Source of the DNA: Phoronis australis
Lineage: Eukaryota > Phoronida > Phoronidae
Length of the DNA: 23,080 bases
Reading direction: 5' to 3'
NCBI GenBank assembly: GCA_002633005.1
Contig: NMRA01000297.1
Span: forward strand, 18,076-41,155
The notes under the pieces were generated by a model, which did not search any database, was not told the origin of the DNA, and worked only from the letters and a program-made list of their open reading frames with translations. Shown in pieces: positions 1 to 9,000 of the stretch (its first letter is position 1; every line of letters begins with the position of its first letter). The position numbers and the translations under genes were made by a program.

Positions 1-160
1 CCCCCCGCTCGGCGCCACACGCCTCGGATTCGACCTTTGCGGGAATCCTAAACCCCCCCTTACTGAAAACGTAGATCCGCCACTGCTACTTAACCTTTTG
101 TAGCAATAATCGAGACCTACTTAACCTTTATTGCATCAGGAATTACATTCTATAATTGAT
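1..160. other. Unassigned left edge
   Basis: C-rich start followed by two short copies of a ctacttaaccttt motif at about 86 and 117. No gene or element end could be identified. Confidence 0.4.
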
Positions 161-392
161 CAAGACCAGCGTTTTATGCACAAACCTAATGGCAGTTGTT
201 CAAGACAGGTATTTTACGCACAAACTATGGCGGGTGGTTGTCAAGACAAGCATTTTAAACACAAACCATTGTGGTTGGCGATCAAGACAGGTGATTTATG
301 TTCAAACTATGGCGGTTGGTCGTCAAGACGGATGATTTTATGCGCAAACCATAGAGGTTGGTGGTCATGACACGTGATTTTATGCACATTGT
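161..392 (+). repeat. 41-bp minisatellite, about 5.7 units
   Basis: Units begin with caagac at 161, 201, 242, 283 and 324, with a partial last unit at 366 (catgac). Lengths are 40, 41, 41, 41 and 42 bp. Each reads roughly caagacaggtgattttatgc followed by caaaccatggcggttggt. It is diverged. The open frames across it are by-products of the repeat. Confidence 0.8.
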
Positions 393-395
393 CTC

Positions 396-1130
396 GAGGA
401 ATTTTGGAGTAATTTTTCTTCAAGATACCACTTCTCAATACAATTAGGAAAAGGTTCTTGAGTCTCGATTTCAAAGATAAGGAGCTCACAGAAAAAACGA
501 CAATGCAATGCACTATAAGCGCAACATCAGTTCACAGCTGCTTCACTCACACCTACATGTATGGAATACATTTATTTCTAGGTTTGTGTCACATTTTGAA
601 ATCATAAGTTAGTTAGGATTACTAATTAAGGAATTGCAGTGCTCTGGAAAAGGTAAAAACTAATTGTACTGATTACAAAACCATTCATTAAGAGCAGGAG
701 ACCAATCATAACCAAAGCCTGATACTTGAAATAGAAGGTAAAAATAGACCAACAACTGTGATAACCGTTTTCGAAATTTTATTCACCAATGAAGTCTGCT
801 GACAAGAATGATAAATAGACCAAGCCAAACTTTGGCAACAAACTTGCCACATAGGCTCATCTGACAGCACACTACCCTGCATGTGCATATTTGATACATG
901 CTCTCTCAGTGAAGCTGTTGGATGTTTGAAATAAAGCACATCAGCCTTGATGTCAAACACTTGAGAACATAAGAAAGTAGGAGAAACTTGACTTATCTAT
1001 TCTAAAACTGCAAATATTGACCTGCATTCTACTGAACATTGCTTTTAGCAGAAAATCACAAAGAATAGACACAACACACACAGGAAACACCAAATTTAAC
1101 ACAATGCGCTAATAGCAATAGTTGCCAGGG
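396..1130. other. Unassigned stretch with one possible minus-strand exon
   Basis: AT-rich. A minus-strand frame of 84 codons (960-706) reads VLSDEPMWQVCCQSLAWS and similar. Just below it, in another frame, GYDWSPALNEWFCNQYN ends at a stop at 662-660. Splice-like sites lie between them, but the family is not recognised. Elsewhere I see nothing. Confidence 0.25.
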
Positions 1131-1222
1131 CCAATAACTTTCATTTAAGTACATTTTCTTTCTTTAAAAAAATTATTCAAATGGGCCTCAGAACAAGAGT
1201 ATGTAGTACATCACGTCTATTA
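1131..1222 (+). repeat. Direct repeat flanking piggyBac, left copy
   Basis: This segment matches 4337-4428 with two substitutions and a one-base difference in an A-run. It contains a T-rich leader (aataactttcatttaag) and exactly one 42-bp unit of the minisatellite that follows the right copy. It ends at the TTAA where the piggyBac begins. Confidence 0.85.
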
Positions 1223-1239
1223 AAACCCCAGAAGGCCCC

Positions 1240-1259
1240 ATGTTGCAAATATGCAACAT
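1240..1259. repeat. piggyBac palindrome 1
   Basis: TGTTGCA-N4-TGCAACA core with one extra paired base at each side, 16 bp inside the left TTAA. It is a likely transposase-binding or subterminal repeat by analogy with other piggyBac ends. Confidence 0.6.
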
Positions 1260-1335
1260 TTTTTTGGGAGGCTCAAAAAACCCTTGGAAATGCATGGAGT
1301 GACACAAAATATTGCTTGCAACCATCAAGACCCAT

Positions 1336-1353
1336 TGTTGCATATTTGCAACA
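1336..1353. repeat. piggyBac palindrome 2
   Basis: Same TGTTGCA-N4-TGCAACA structure, with TATT as the spacer. Together with its flanking bases its reverse complement matches palindrome 4 near the other end, as expected of inverted subterminal repeats. Confidence 0.6.
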
Positions 1354-1485
1354 TAAATCAGTTGAGTTTCAGGGCCATCTGGTGTGTAAAAGTAAAACAG
1401 CAAACATCAAGAATTTCAAGATAGCTGTCGTGTGAATACTTTGTTGAGGATCTGGATTTTTATTTGTAAAGTTTCGCGATTTATG

Positions 1486-2106
1486 GTAAGTATTTTTTAA
1501 AACATTGGTTTATTTGTAGCGTAATAGTAACAGAGAACTCAGAGGTGTCTTATTTGTTCAATTTTGATGACTATTAGGTAGAGAAATGTTGGCTGAAATT
1601 TTGTTGTTGCATATATGCAACATCGGGCTTTCAGGGGAGTGAACTGTCGGGCTTTATGCCTGTGAATACTGGACGTCACAAAGCATGCATTCTTTTATTT
1701 ATTGGGTAGTTGATGTTATTAGTTGAAATGTTACACTTTGTTTTTGCTCGTGTTTGCGTGATTTATGTGTAACCTTTTACTGTCTTGATGTGTAACATTT
1801 GTTGTTAAAAAAACCTACTCGTAGAAAATCTCAATTTTTTCAACAATGCCGGTTTTACACAATTTATCATTTACTTGAATGTGGGTGTGACATCAGGTTT
1901 AACAATGGTTGTTTGTTATGATCTCATGAAATTTGACGTCACAACCATTTGCAATAAAAAACATCGCTTTCCATGCTAACAAAGTTCAAAGAATCGAAAG
2001 CTATATGTTCAAAATGTCGAAAGCATTGTAATTACTAATACAATTTTGGCAGTAAGTTAAATTAGTGCCTGCTATATATTATACATATTTATGTTTTTGT
2101 TTACAG
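1486..2106 (+). other. Predicted 5' intron of the piggyBac transposase
   Basis: The donor ATG|GTAAGTAT at 1486 is a near-consensus splice site. The acceptor at 2106 has a T-rich tract ending TTTGTTTACAG. Splicing would join an ATG at 1483-1485 to ATAAACATGTCAAGG, adding three in-frame codons before the ATG at 2113. The intron would be 621 nt. This is inferred from the sequence only. Confidence 0.5.
1605..1622. repeat. piggyBac palindrome 3
   Basis: TGTTGCATATATGCAACA, a perfect 18-bp palindrome. It lies within the predicted 5' intron. Confidence 0.55.
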
Positions 2107-2112
2107 ATAAAC

Positions 2113-3902
2113 ATGTCAAGGAAACAACACACTATAGAAAATGTATTAGACATGCTAGATGGAAACACTAGTGATCTTGAAGGCTTGTCTGATAATGAAA
2201 GTGATGAAGAGTTTCTACCCGAAGACAACAGTTATGACAGTGAGAGTGATGATGCAGTTCAGCCTTCAACCAGTAAAGATGGCAATAACACCACAGACTT
2301 AGGGCAGAGTGGAGATCAGGATGACTCCAGTGATGATGAACCACTATCTCGTCTTGTTCCCAAACCGGTGAAGAAAAAAGAGTCTTACAAGTGGCGCAAC
2401 CGTCAGTTTCAGCCCCCTGATATTCCGTTTGAAGGTGAAGCTATAACTGCACCTCCCGATGGAGAGTTGAAAACTGCACACCAGTATTTTACTCAGTTTA
2501 TAACAGCAGAAATGATTGATCTTTTAACTGAGAACTCTAACATCTATGCCATGCAGAAAAATGGCACTGCTGCAAACATCAGCCGCAAGGAGGTGGAGCA
2601 AGTGATGGGGATGTACCTTAGAATGGGTATAGTTAAGATGCCAGGTAATCGGACTTACTGGGAAAACGAAACGCGTTATGGGCCTGTGGCTGATGTTATG
2701 AGTCGCAACAGGTTTCTGCAAATACTCACTCTTCTGCATTTCACGAACAACATGCAAGTGACAGAGCAAGAAAAGGCGCAGTTCAAATTGTGGAAACTGA
2801 AACCATGGCTAGATATGTTTCGTACCAACTGCCTAAAAGTTACGCCTGAGGAATTCAATTCTGTGGATGAGATGATGATTCCATTCAAAGGCAAGTTCAG
2901 TGGACTGAAACAGTATGTCCGCGGTAAGCCTCACCCGTGGGGCATAAAAGTGTGGGCCCGCACTGGAATAAGTGGAATCCTATGCGACTTTGAAGTTTAC
3001 AGCGGGAGTAAAAGAACAGTGTCTACAAGTTTGAGTCTCTCTGGGGATGTGGTTCTAAATGTCTCGTCCACATTGCCAGCTGGCAAGAATTATAAAGTTG
3101 TGGCAGACAATTTTTTCACAAGTGTCCCACTGATTGAAAAGCTCCAGGAGAGAGGCTTGTGGTTTCTTGGAACTGTTCGTGTAAACCGGGTGAAGGGCTG
3201 TGCTACGCCAATAGAAAAAGAAATGAAGGCCAAAGGTCGCGGTCATCACGAGACAAGAGTTGAGCAATCGACAAATATATGCGCAGTGCAGTGGTATGAT
3301 AATAAACCTATAACACTGTTGTCCTCATTTGTTGGTCCCCAGTCAACAGATCAGGTGAGAAGATGGGACCGATCAAGGAAGCAGTTCACTGAGGTACCGC
3401 GCCCATACCTTGTTGGTCAATATAATCAGTACATGGGTGGAGTGGATTTCGTTGTTGGATGGATTCGTGTCAAAATACAAGTACCCTATCACCTCAAGCC
3501 GCTGGTACTTGTACATATTCTGGCATACAGTGCAGATTTCTGTGGTCAATGCCTGGTTGATGTATCAAAGGGATTTCAAATCCCTTGGTCTACCAAATAA
3601 AGATTTGTCCAAGTTGCGAAAGTTTCAAGCCGAAATAGCAACCTCTCTTATTATGGTGAAAGCCAAGCGTGGTCGCCAATCCTCTGATGGGAATGGGAAT
3701 CAAGACAAGCAGCCAAAAAGTCAGGAAAGCGGTTCCTGATGATGTTCGAAAGGACAACACTGGGCATTGGCCGATGAAACTGCCTAAGCGAGGGCGTTGC
3801 GCGTACTGCGAAGGAGGGTATACAGACACAGCGTGTGAGAAGTGTGACATCCGACTTTGTTTTAATGAGTCAAGGAACTGTTTTCGTCTTGGTCACCTGT
3901 AG
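2113..3902 (+). pseudogene. piggyBac-type transposase, frameshifted twice
   Basis: The product of an intact copy would cut and paste the element at TTAA sites in the nucleus. The first frame starts at the ATG at 2113 (MSRKQHTIENVLD), with an acidic Ser/Asp-rich N-terminus. The DDE_Tnp_1_7-type core follows, with three catalytic aspartates: D252 (VDEMMIPFKG), D332 (VADNFFTS) and D445 (YMGGVD). This spacing resembles that of the insect piggyBac enzyme. At about 3448-3451 the reading moves to the second frame, which carries SLLDGFVSKYKYP and VVNAWLMYQRD. Near the A-run at about 3714-3718 it moves to the third frame, which ends in a Cys/His zinc ribbon (CAYC, CEKC, CF, CF, LGH) with stop TAG at 3900-3902. 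With no internal stops apart from these shifts, it looks recently inactivated. An upstream in-frame extension to 2065 crosses a likely splice acceptor and is probably not coding. Confidence 0.88.
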
Positions 3903-4127
3903 GACACACATTATTATCAGTAACATTATTGTCATTAGATTAAACAGTTGTTCACTTTGTGGTTAACATTGATCATCTATTTCGAAAATAGCGCAATTTC
4001 AAGTTATAACTTAGTCTCCACGAAAAAAATTTGAAATGATTATTCACTCCCATTTTGTATTTGATAATCCTATGGTCTCATAATTGTCTTGTCTAAGTGA
4101 TAAGTATGCACATTAGTTGTTTTGACT

Positions 4128-4133
4128 AATAAA
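4128..4133 (+). terminator. piggyBac transposase polyadenylation signal
   Basis: AATAAA, 226 nt past the transposase stop codon and inside the element's right end. Confidence 0.5.
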
Positions 4134-4187
4134 ATTTTATATTTCATTTATTGGTGTTAATACCTTACTGCACCCATTTAAGCCCAA

Positions 4188-4205
4188 TGTTGCAAATGTG
4201 CAACA
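4188..4205. repeat. piggyBac palindrome 4
   Basis: TGTTGCA-AATG-TGCAACA, about 130 bp inside the right end, similar to the distance of palindrome 2 from the left end. Confidence 0.6.
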
Positions 4206-4336
4206 ATGCTAATTAATATTATAATTAGTCAATTAGACTTTTTTGTTTGCACATGATCAAGTAACCCCCAATAACTTGCAAACCACTAACAAAGTATTTT
4301 TATGGTGATTTTTTATATGCCTGGGTTTTGAGGGGG

Positions 4337-4428
4337 TAATAACTTTCATTTAAGTACATTTTCTTTCTTTAAAAAAAATTATGCAAATGGGCCTCAGAAC
4401 AAGAGTATGTAGTACATCAAGTCTATTA
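4337..4428 (+). repeat. Direct repeat flanking piggyBac, right copy
   Basis: Near-identical to 1131-1222. It starts directly at the right end of the piggyBac and runs into the 42-bp array, whose first unit it contains. Confidence 0.85.
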
Positions 4429-4974
4429 ATGGACCTGAGAACAAGAGTATGCAGAACATCAAGTCTATTAATGGACCTGAGAACAAGAGTATGCAGTACA
4501 TCAAGTCTATGAATGGACCTGAGAACAAGAGTATGCAGAACATCAAGTCTATGAATGGACCTGAGAACGCGAGTATGCAGTACATCAAGTCTATGAATGG
4601 ACCTGAGAACGCAAGTATGCAGTACATCAAGTCTATGAATGGACCTGAGAACGCGAGTATGCAGTACATCAAGTCTATGAATGGACCTGAGAACGAGAGT
4701 ATGTAGTACATCAAGTCTATGAATGGACCTGAGAACGTGAGTATGTAGTACATCAAGTCTATGAATGGACCTGATAACGTGAGTATGCAGTACATCAAGT
4801 CTATGAATGGACCTGAGAACGTGAGTATGCAGTACATCAAGTCTATGAATGGACCTGATAACGAGAGTATGTAGTACATCAAGTCTATGAATGGACATGA
4901 GAACGAGAGTATGTAGTACATCAAGTCTATGAATGGACATGAGAACGAGAGTATGCTGTACATCAAGTCTATTA
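4387..4974 (+). repeat. 42-bp minisatellite, 14 tandem units
   Basis: Units start at 4387, 4429, 4471 and every 42 bp to 4933, with no indels. Differences are point changes, for example at aacAAGag/aacGCGag/aacGTGag and at tatTA/tatGA. The period is a multiple of three, so several frames stay open on both strands and yield 14-residue peptide repeats (for example NGPENKSMQYIKS). These are not credible genes. Confidence 0.95.
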
Positions 4975-5250
4975 ACGAGTTCAGGCAGAAAATAACAAGT
5001 TATACATAAACTTTCTACTGTATGTAACGCTAACAAAGCTGTGGGTAATGAAATCAATTTGTCAAGTTTTAAAACACAAGTTGATACATGTCACTACTGA
5101 CCCAAGAGGGTCCACATATTATCATACTGTAAATCCACAGCAGCATCACAACCAATTCACATCTTAATTTATGTGTCACTTACAACTGGCTCCCCACTGT
5201 GAACAGAACGTCTGCCGAAGATGAAACACTAGTTATTACCAACATGACCA
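4975..5250. other. Short unassigned spacer between two minisatellites
   Basis: AT-rich sequence with no recognisable gene, element end or repeat. Confidence 0.4.
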
Positions 5251-5580
5251 TGTACACCAACAACCTGACTTGGTGAAAGTAACAGTGACAATAGACCATC
5301 AGCAGGCAACTTTTAGTGGTGTACACCAACAAGCTGGCTGTGTGAAAGTAACAGTGACAATAGACCGTCAGCAGGGTTGGTGAAAGTAATAGTGACAATA
5401 GACCGTCAGCAGGCTTGGTGAAAGTAACAGTGACAATAGACCGTCAGCAGGCTGTGTGAAAGTAACAGAGACAATAGACTGGCAGCAACTTTTAGTGTCG
5501 TGTACACCAACAAGCTGGCTGTGTGAAAGTAACAGTGATCATAGACTGAGAGCAGGCAACTTTTGGTGCCAAGCAAATAG
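5250..5580 (+). repeat. Composite minisatellite of 38-bp and 67-69-bp units
   Basis: The motif gtgaaagtaacagtgacaat recurs at 5273, 5342, 5380, 5418, 5456 and 5523. Short units are 38 bp. Long units carry an extra ~30-bp block (caacttttagtg...acaagctgg). The mixture suggests unequal exchange within an array of two unit types. Minus-strand open frames across it are repeat by-products. Confidence 0.8.
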
Positions 5581-5865
5581 TATTTCAAAGTAGCATACTA
5601 CAGGATTGAACTAGTTAATTTGAACAATAAAATTCCTTATCTGACAGCACACAACGGAACTAGCAAACATCTATCTATATGTAGGTGGATTGTTTATTTG
5701 AAGGGCATACATTATTGATTTGGACAAGCAATTTTTTGCCTCGGGCAAATGAAATTTTTAATTATTTAGCCGGACTGACAAAATAACCTAAAATGATGTG
5801 AATGCAAGATCTACAAAATTGCCATCAACGAGACACATCAAACACATGACACAAAGACAGCACAG
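5581..5865. other. STARD7 3' UTR and downstream sequence
   Basis: AT-rich. It contains the candidate minus-strand polyA signal at 5693-5698 and no other recognisable feature. Confidence 0.4.
5693..5698 (-). terminator. Candidate STARD7 polyadenylation signal
   Basis: AATAAA on the minus strand, about 208 nt past the stop codon, a normal 3' UTR length. No other AATAAA lies closer on this strand. The assignment is by motif and position only. Confidence 0.45.
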
Positions 5866-5936
5866 CAGCATTACATGGGTACTTTCTCAGCCTGCTCCTC
5901 CAGCATTACATTGGTACTTTCTCTGACGGCTCCCTC
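5866..5936 (-). repeat. 35-bp tandem duplication over the STARD7 stop codon
   Basis: Two copies of cagcattacatgggtacttt plus flanking bases start at 5866 and 5901. The second contains the stop TAA; the first repeats the same stop-region sequence in the 3' UTR. A weak third start (cagccttctg) is at 5937. Confidence 0.75.
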
Positions 5937-6027
5937 CAGCCTTCTGTAACGTGCTGATGAAACTTCTTATTCTTGGCTGTTAACTGCTTGGCAGCACAGT
6001 GCAATTTCTTCATGAAGTCGTGCACAC
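5906..6027 (-). CDS. STARD7: STARD7 terminal coding exon e with stop codon
   Basis: The acceptor AACCAG lies just above 6027, and two bases complete Gly of the STG|VHDFMKKLH motif. It contains 39 whole codons plus a TAA at 5908-5906. VHDFMKKLH is the conserved start of the last START helix; the following basic tail, ending REPSEKVPM, is not conserved. The stop lies in a 35-bp tandem duplication (5866-5936), so the last codons may be recently reshaped. Confidence 0.88.
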
Positions 6028-9000
6028 CTGGTTAACAAAACAGAATGACTGTAAGTGTTAAATCACACACATTACATGCCAAAATAGACAGAATGTCCTG
6101 CAATTGTTGATGGTTGGGCAGAAGGCTAATTCATGGCCAGAATGAAGGTGAATAATCAGATAAGTCAGCAAGGTGACTAAACCATCCCATAATTAGAATT
6201 TTGCTACAAAAGTTATTACAATTAATTTTTGTTGTTAAAAATGGTAGTTTGTCCCATTTACTTTGTCTTGCTAAGTATTCTCAGGCAGAGTGTTTACAAG
6301 ATGCAGCATGTTGGATCCCAGAATATTCGTGGCTAATTAATAACAAATTCATTTTCTCATAATGGATAGATAAACGAAAACGCTTTGAGGACATTTGGCA
6401 CAAATGATGGTTGACAATATTGACTTGAGATAAAGATGACAATCAATAACAGATGGGCACCGTGGCTCCGTGTTTGAGACACGCGGGCTTACAGATGCTT
6501 AATAAAGCCATAATTACACAGTGCAGTGCAAAAAACATACAATTGTCTTACCAGTGCTGGCCATCCAGTTATAAGCAGACGAAGGTATGGCAGCCTGTGG
6601 GTCATCATAGTAAGTCATAACAAAGTCAAGTCCATCCTGTAAAACCAATCAGACATTGGATCAGCAGCCATCACTTTCACCAACAACAAATACCACACAA
6701 TCACTATTTGCAAGCACTTATAATATGTTTGTCACTGCTGTGAGAACTACTTAGGGCTGTTCCAGTAAAATCTGTATGGGAGGGGGGGGGGAAGGCACCT
6801 TTTTTTCGCACCCACCACCCATATTTTTCATTTATTTCTTCAGCCTACCACCCGTAATTTTTTATAAGTTTGAAATGCAACCACCCATAATTTTTGTTGT
6901 TCTTGTGGTTGACTGCACAGGCGCTTGAGTTTATCTGTTCCTCCATCACCACTAACGTCATTCATTACTAAGAAAACATATGTTTCTTATATATGGTTAT
7001 TAGCCATCGAGAAATTCGAGCACCTGTGATTAAATGGTGTTATGGGCATTCCGGTGAGGAGATCGGAGGGAGTGAATAAGTCGGAGCTTTTTGCAAACTG
7101 CATTTTTGTTTCAGTTTTTGATTCTGTACGGATTGTTTATAAACTTTACTAAAATTACCCACCATCAAACATTTATGGCCCAATGAAACTACATGTACAA
7201 CGACCATTTTTGTGAAGTACGACCACCAGCCATTTTGAATTTAAATCAAACGCAACCACCCATAAATTTCAGTTGCCTTCCCCCCCCTCCCACACAGATT
7301 TTGCTGGAACAGCCCTTAATAAACAACAGTAGCTATACTCAGGGATTGGAATGACCAATGACAAAAAACGCGGAAACTTTTACGGCCCAAATCATGCCCG
7401 ATAACCAGCCTTTGAAATGGTCAATGTGAACCTTTCGGCGACAAAAATCGTTACCACCATCAGTAGCATGCGTCTGCGTCCTTTTCGCTCGCCCGTCCAC
7501 TCCCAACCCACACAAATTTGGCTGCAGAGCGGTAGTATTTGTCGCCGCGCTTAACAATAACACGAGCCGCCATTGAAAATCAGACCACGCTTTACCCAGA
7601 TGCCCCGGCAATGTTGACAATTTACGTTCCTCCGAAACATAAAGACTTCCGCTTTCCAAGGTGAACGTTGTCTGCAACGCCGCGGTAAGAAAGGAATTTG
7701 CCGTGGAAATTTCATATCAAATTCGATTTTTTTACGCGGAAATATTATAAAAAAAGCGGAAAGCACATTTCAAAAAAGCGGAAATCCGCGTTTCCGCGAA
7801 AAATTCCACGCCCTGTGTACTGCATGAATCAAGCAGTCACATGCAAAGGATAACATAGCCTGGATTTACCCAGCGTTTAGACCTCTGTAGCCAGAAATGG
7901 ACAATCATTGAGAGAAATTAACATACAGAGGGTCCAATGTTAGTGTTCCAAACAAGGACGATTCCCATGTCAAAAATTTCAACTAAAAAGTTGAGGCCAA
8001 AATTTATTTAATTCAGGACGAAATTAAAAAACCACCGGCAGGAGCACCGGATTCAAGTTTTCGTACAGATCTCGGTAAACATTTTACTTATATATGTAGG
8101 ATTTGAAAGAAATAACAATCAAGCAATAAGTTACAAATGCGATTGTGAACGAGACCCATCCAAATTGAATTTTCAGCATCGTCATATTAAATCATGACTT
8201 GCATTATAGTGACTGTACAGGATGGGACTTCATTCTGCAGGTTTGACATTATTCTGCAGGTTTTGTTTTTGCCATTGTAAATTTGGCTTTCAGTGCTGAA
8301 ATCAGTGTTTTATGATATGCCTCAACAATTGTAACAACCATGATTATTAAACATTAAACTATCTCATGGATGTTATAATATATGTAGTTGTTTTTTCACT
8401 AACAAGATTGCAAAATAGAACCTAGTTTATCTGACTGGTGTTGGACACTCTAGAAATTCAAAAACACTGCAAAGGATATTCCATTCAAATGTAAGTCAGT
8501 CATGCAACACAACAACAATTGACAAAATCAGTTGACTAGTAAGATTGAAGATGTACTTGCATGCTCCTATGCTAAATATAGCAGGAACTAAACGACAATG
8601 CTATCTGAATGTCACCAACACTTAATGAAGTGCAGTTGTATTCAATGACAACTCGTAAATGTGAAAACAAAAAAATTTGCAACTAGGTGACCTTTGCACT
8701 AATGACGTACCTGGGAGCTCCTATAACCCGCATCATGAAGTGTTATTCCCCAACACTAAGTCACCATAATTAGTGGACACGGTTGAGTGATTTATGGCGG
8801 ATCATTTTCGACACAAAAACTCATTCTTAAAAACATCTCGAAATTTTCAACCTACTCCATATTCACATCACCACTACATGTTGTTTTTTTGACGAAGCAA
8901 TCACAGAGATAAGGAATTAGCATGCATGTTCCATATTAAAAGTGTGTCTATTAAGATGCCGTTGAGGTGAATGAGTGAATGTTGCCATGTTAATTTTAAG

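Larger units (their letters stand above)
1220..4339 (+). mobile_element. piggyBac DNA transposon, about 3.1 kb
   Basis: The left end is TTAA at 1220-1223 followed by AACCCCAGAAGGCCCC. The right end is less certain: CCTGGGTTTTGAGGGG followed by GTAA at 4336-4339, read as a decayed TTAA. The inverse of the right end (CCCCTCAAAACCCAGG) resembles the left end only loosely. Palindromic 18-mers sit near both ends. Between them lie a probable 5' intron, the broken transposase and an AATAAA signal. The flanking DNA on both sides is the same 92-bp sequence, so the element sits at a junction between two repeat units. Confidence 0.7.

Noticed and set aside
131-370. 79-residue plus-strand open frame
   Set aside because: It lies within the 41-bp minisatellite and shows no protein family motif.
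4178-4181. TTAA as the right end of the piggyBac
   Set aside because: It lies inside palindrome 4 context and is not followed by flanking repeat sequence. The 4336-4339 boundary abuts the direct repeat.
4350-5057. 235-residue minus-strand open frame and overlapping frames of 190 and 85 residues
   Set aside because: They are by-products of the 42-bp repeat, whose period is a multiple of three. The same array is open on both strands and has no gene context.
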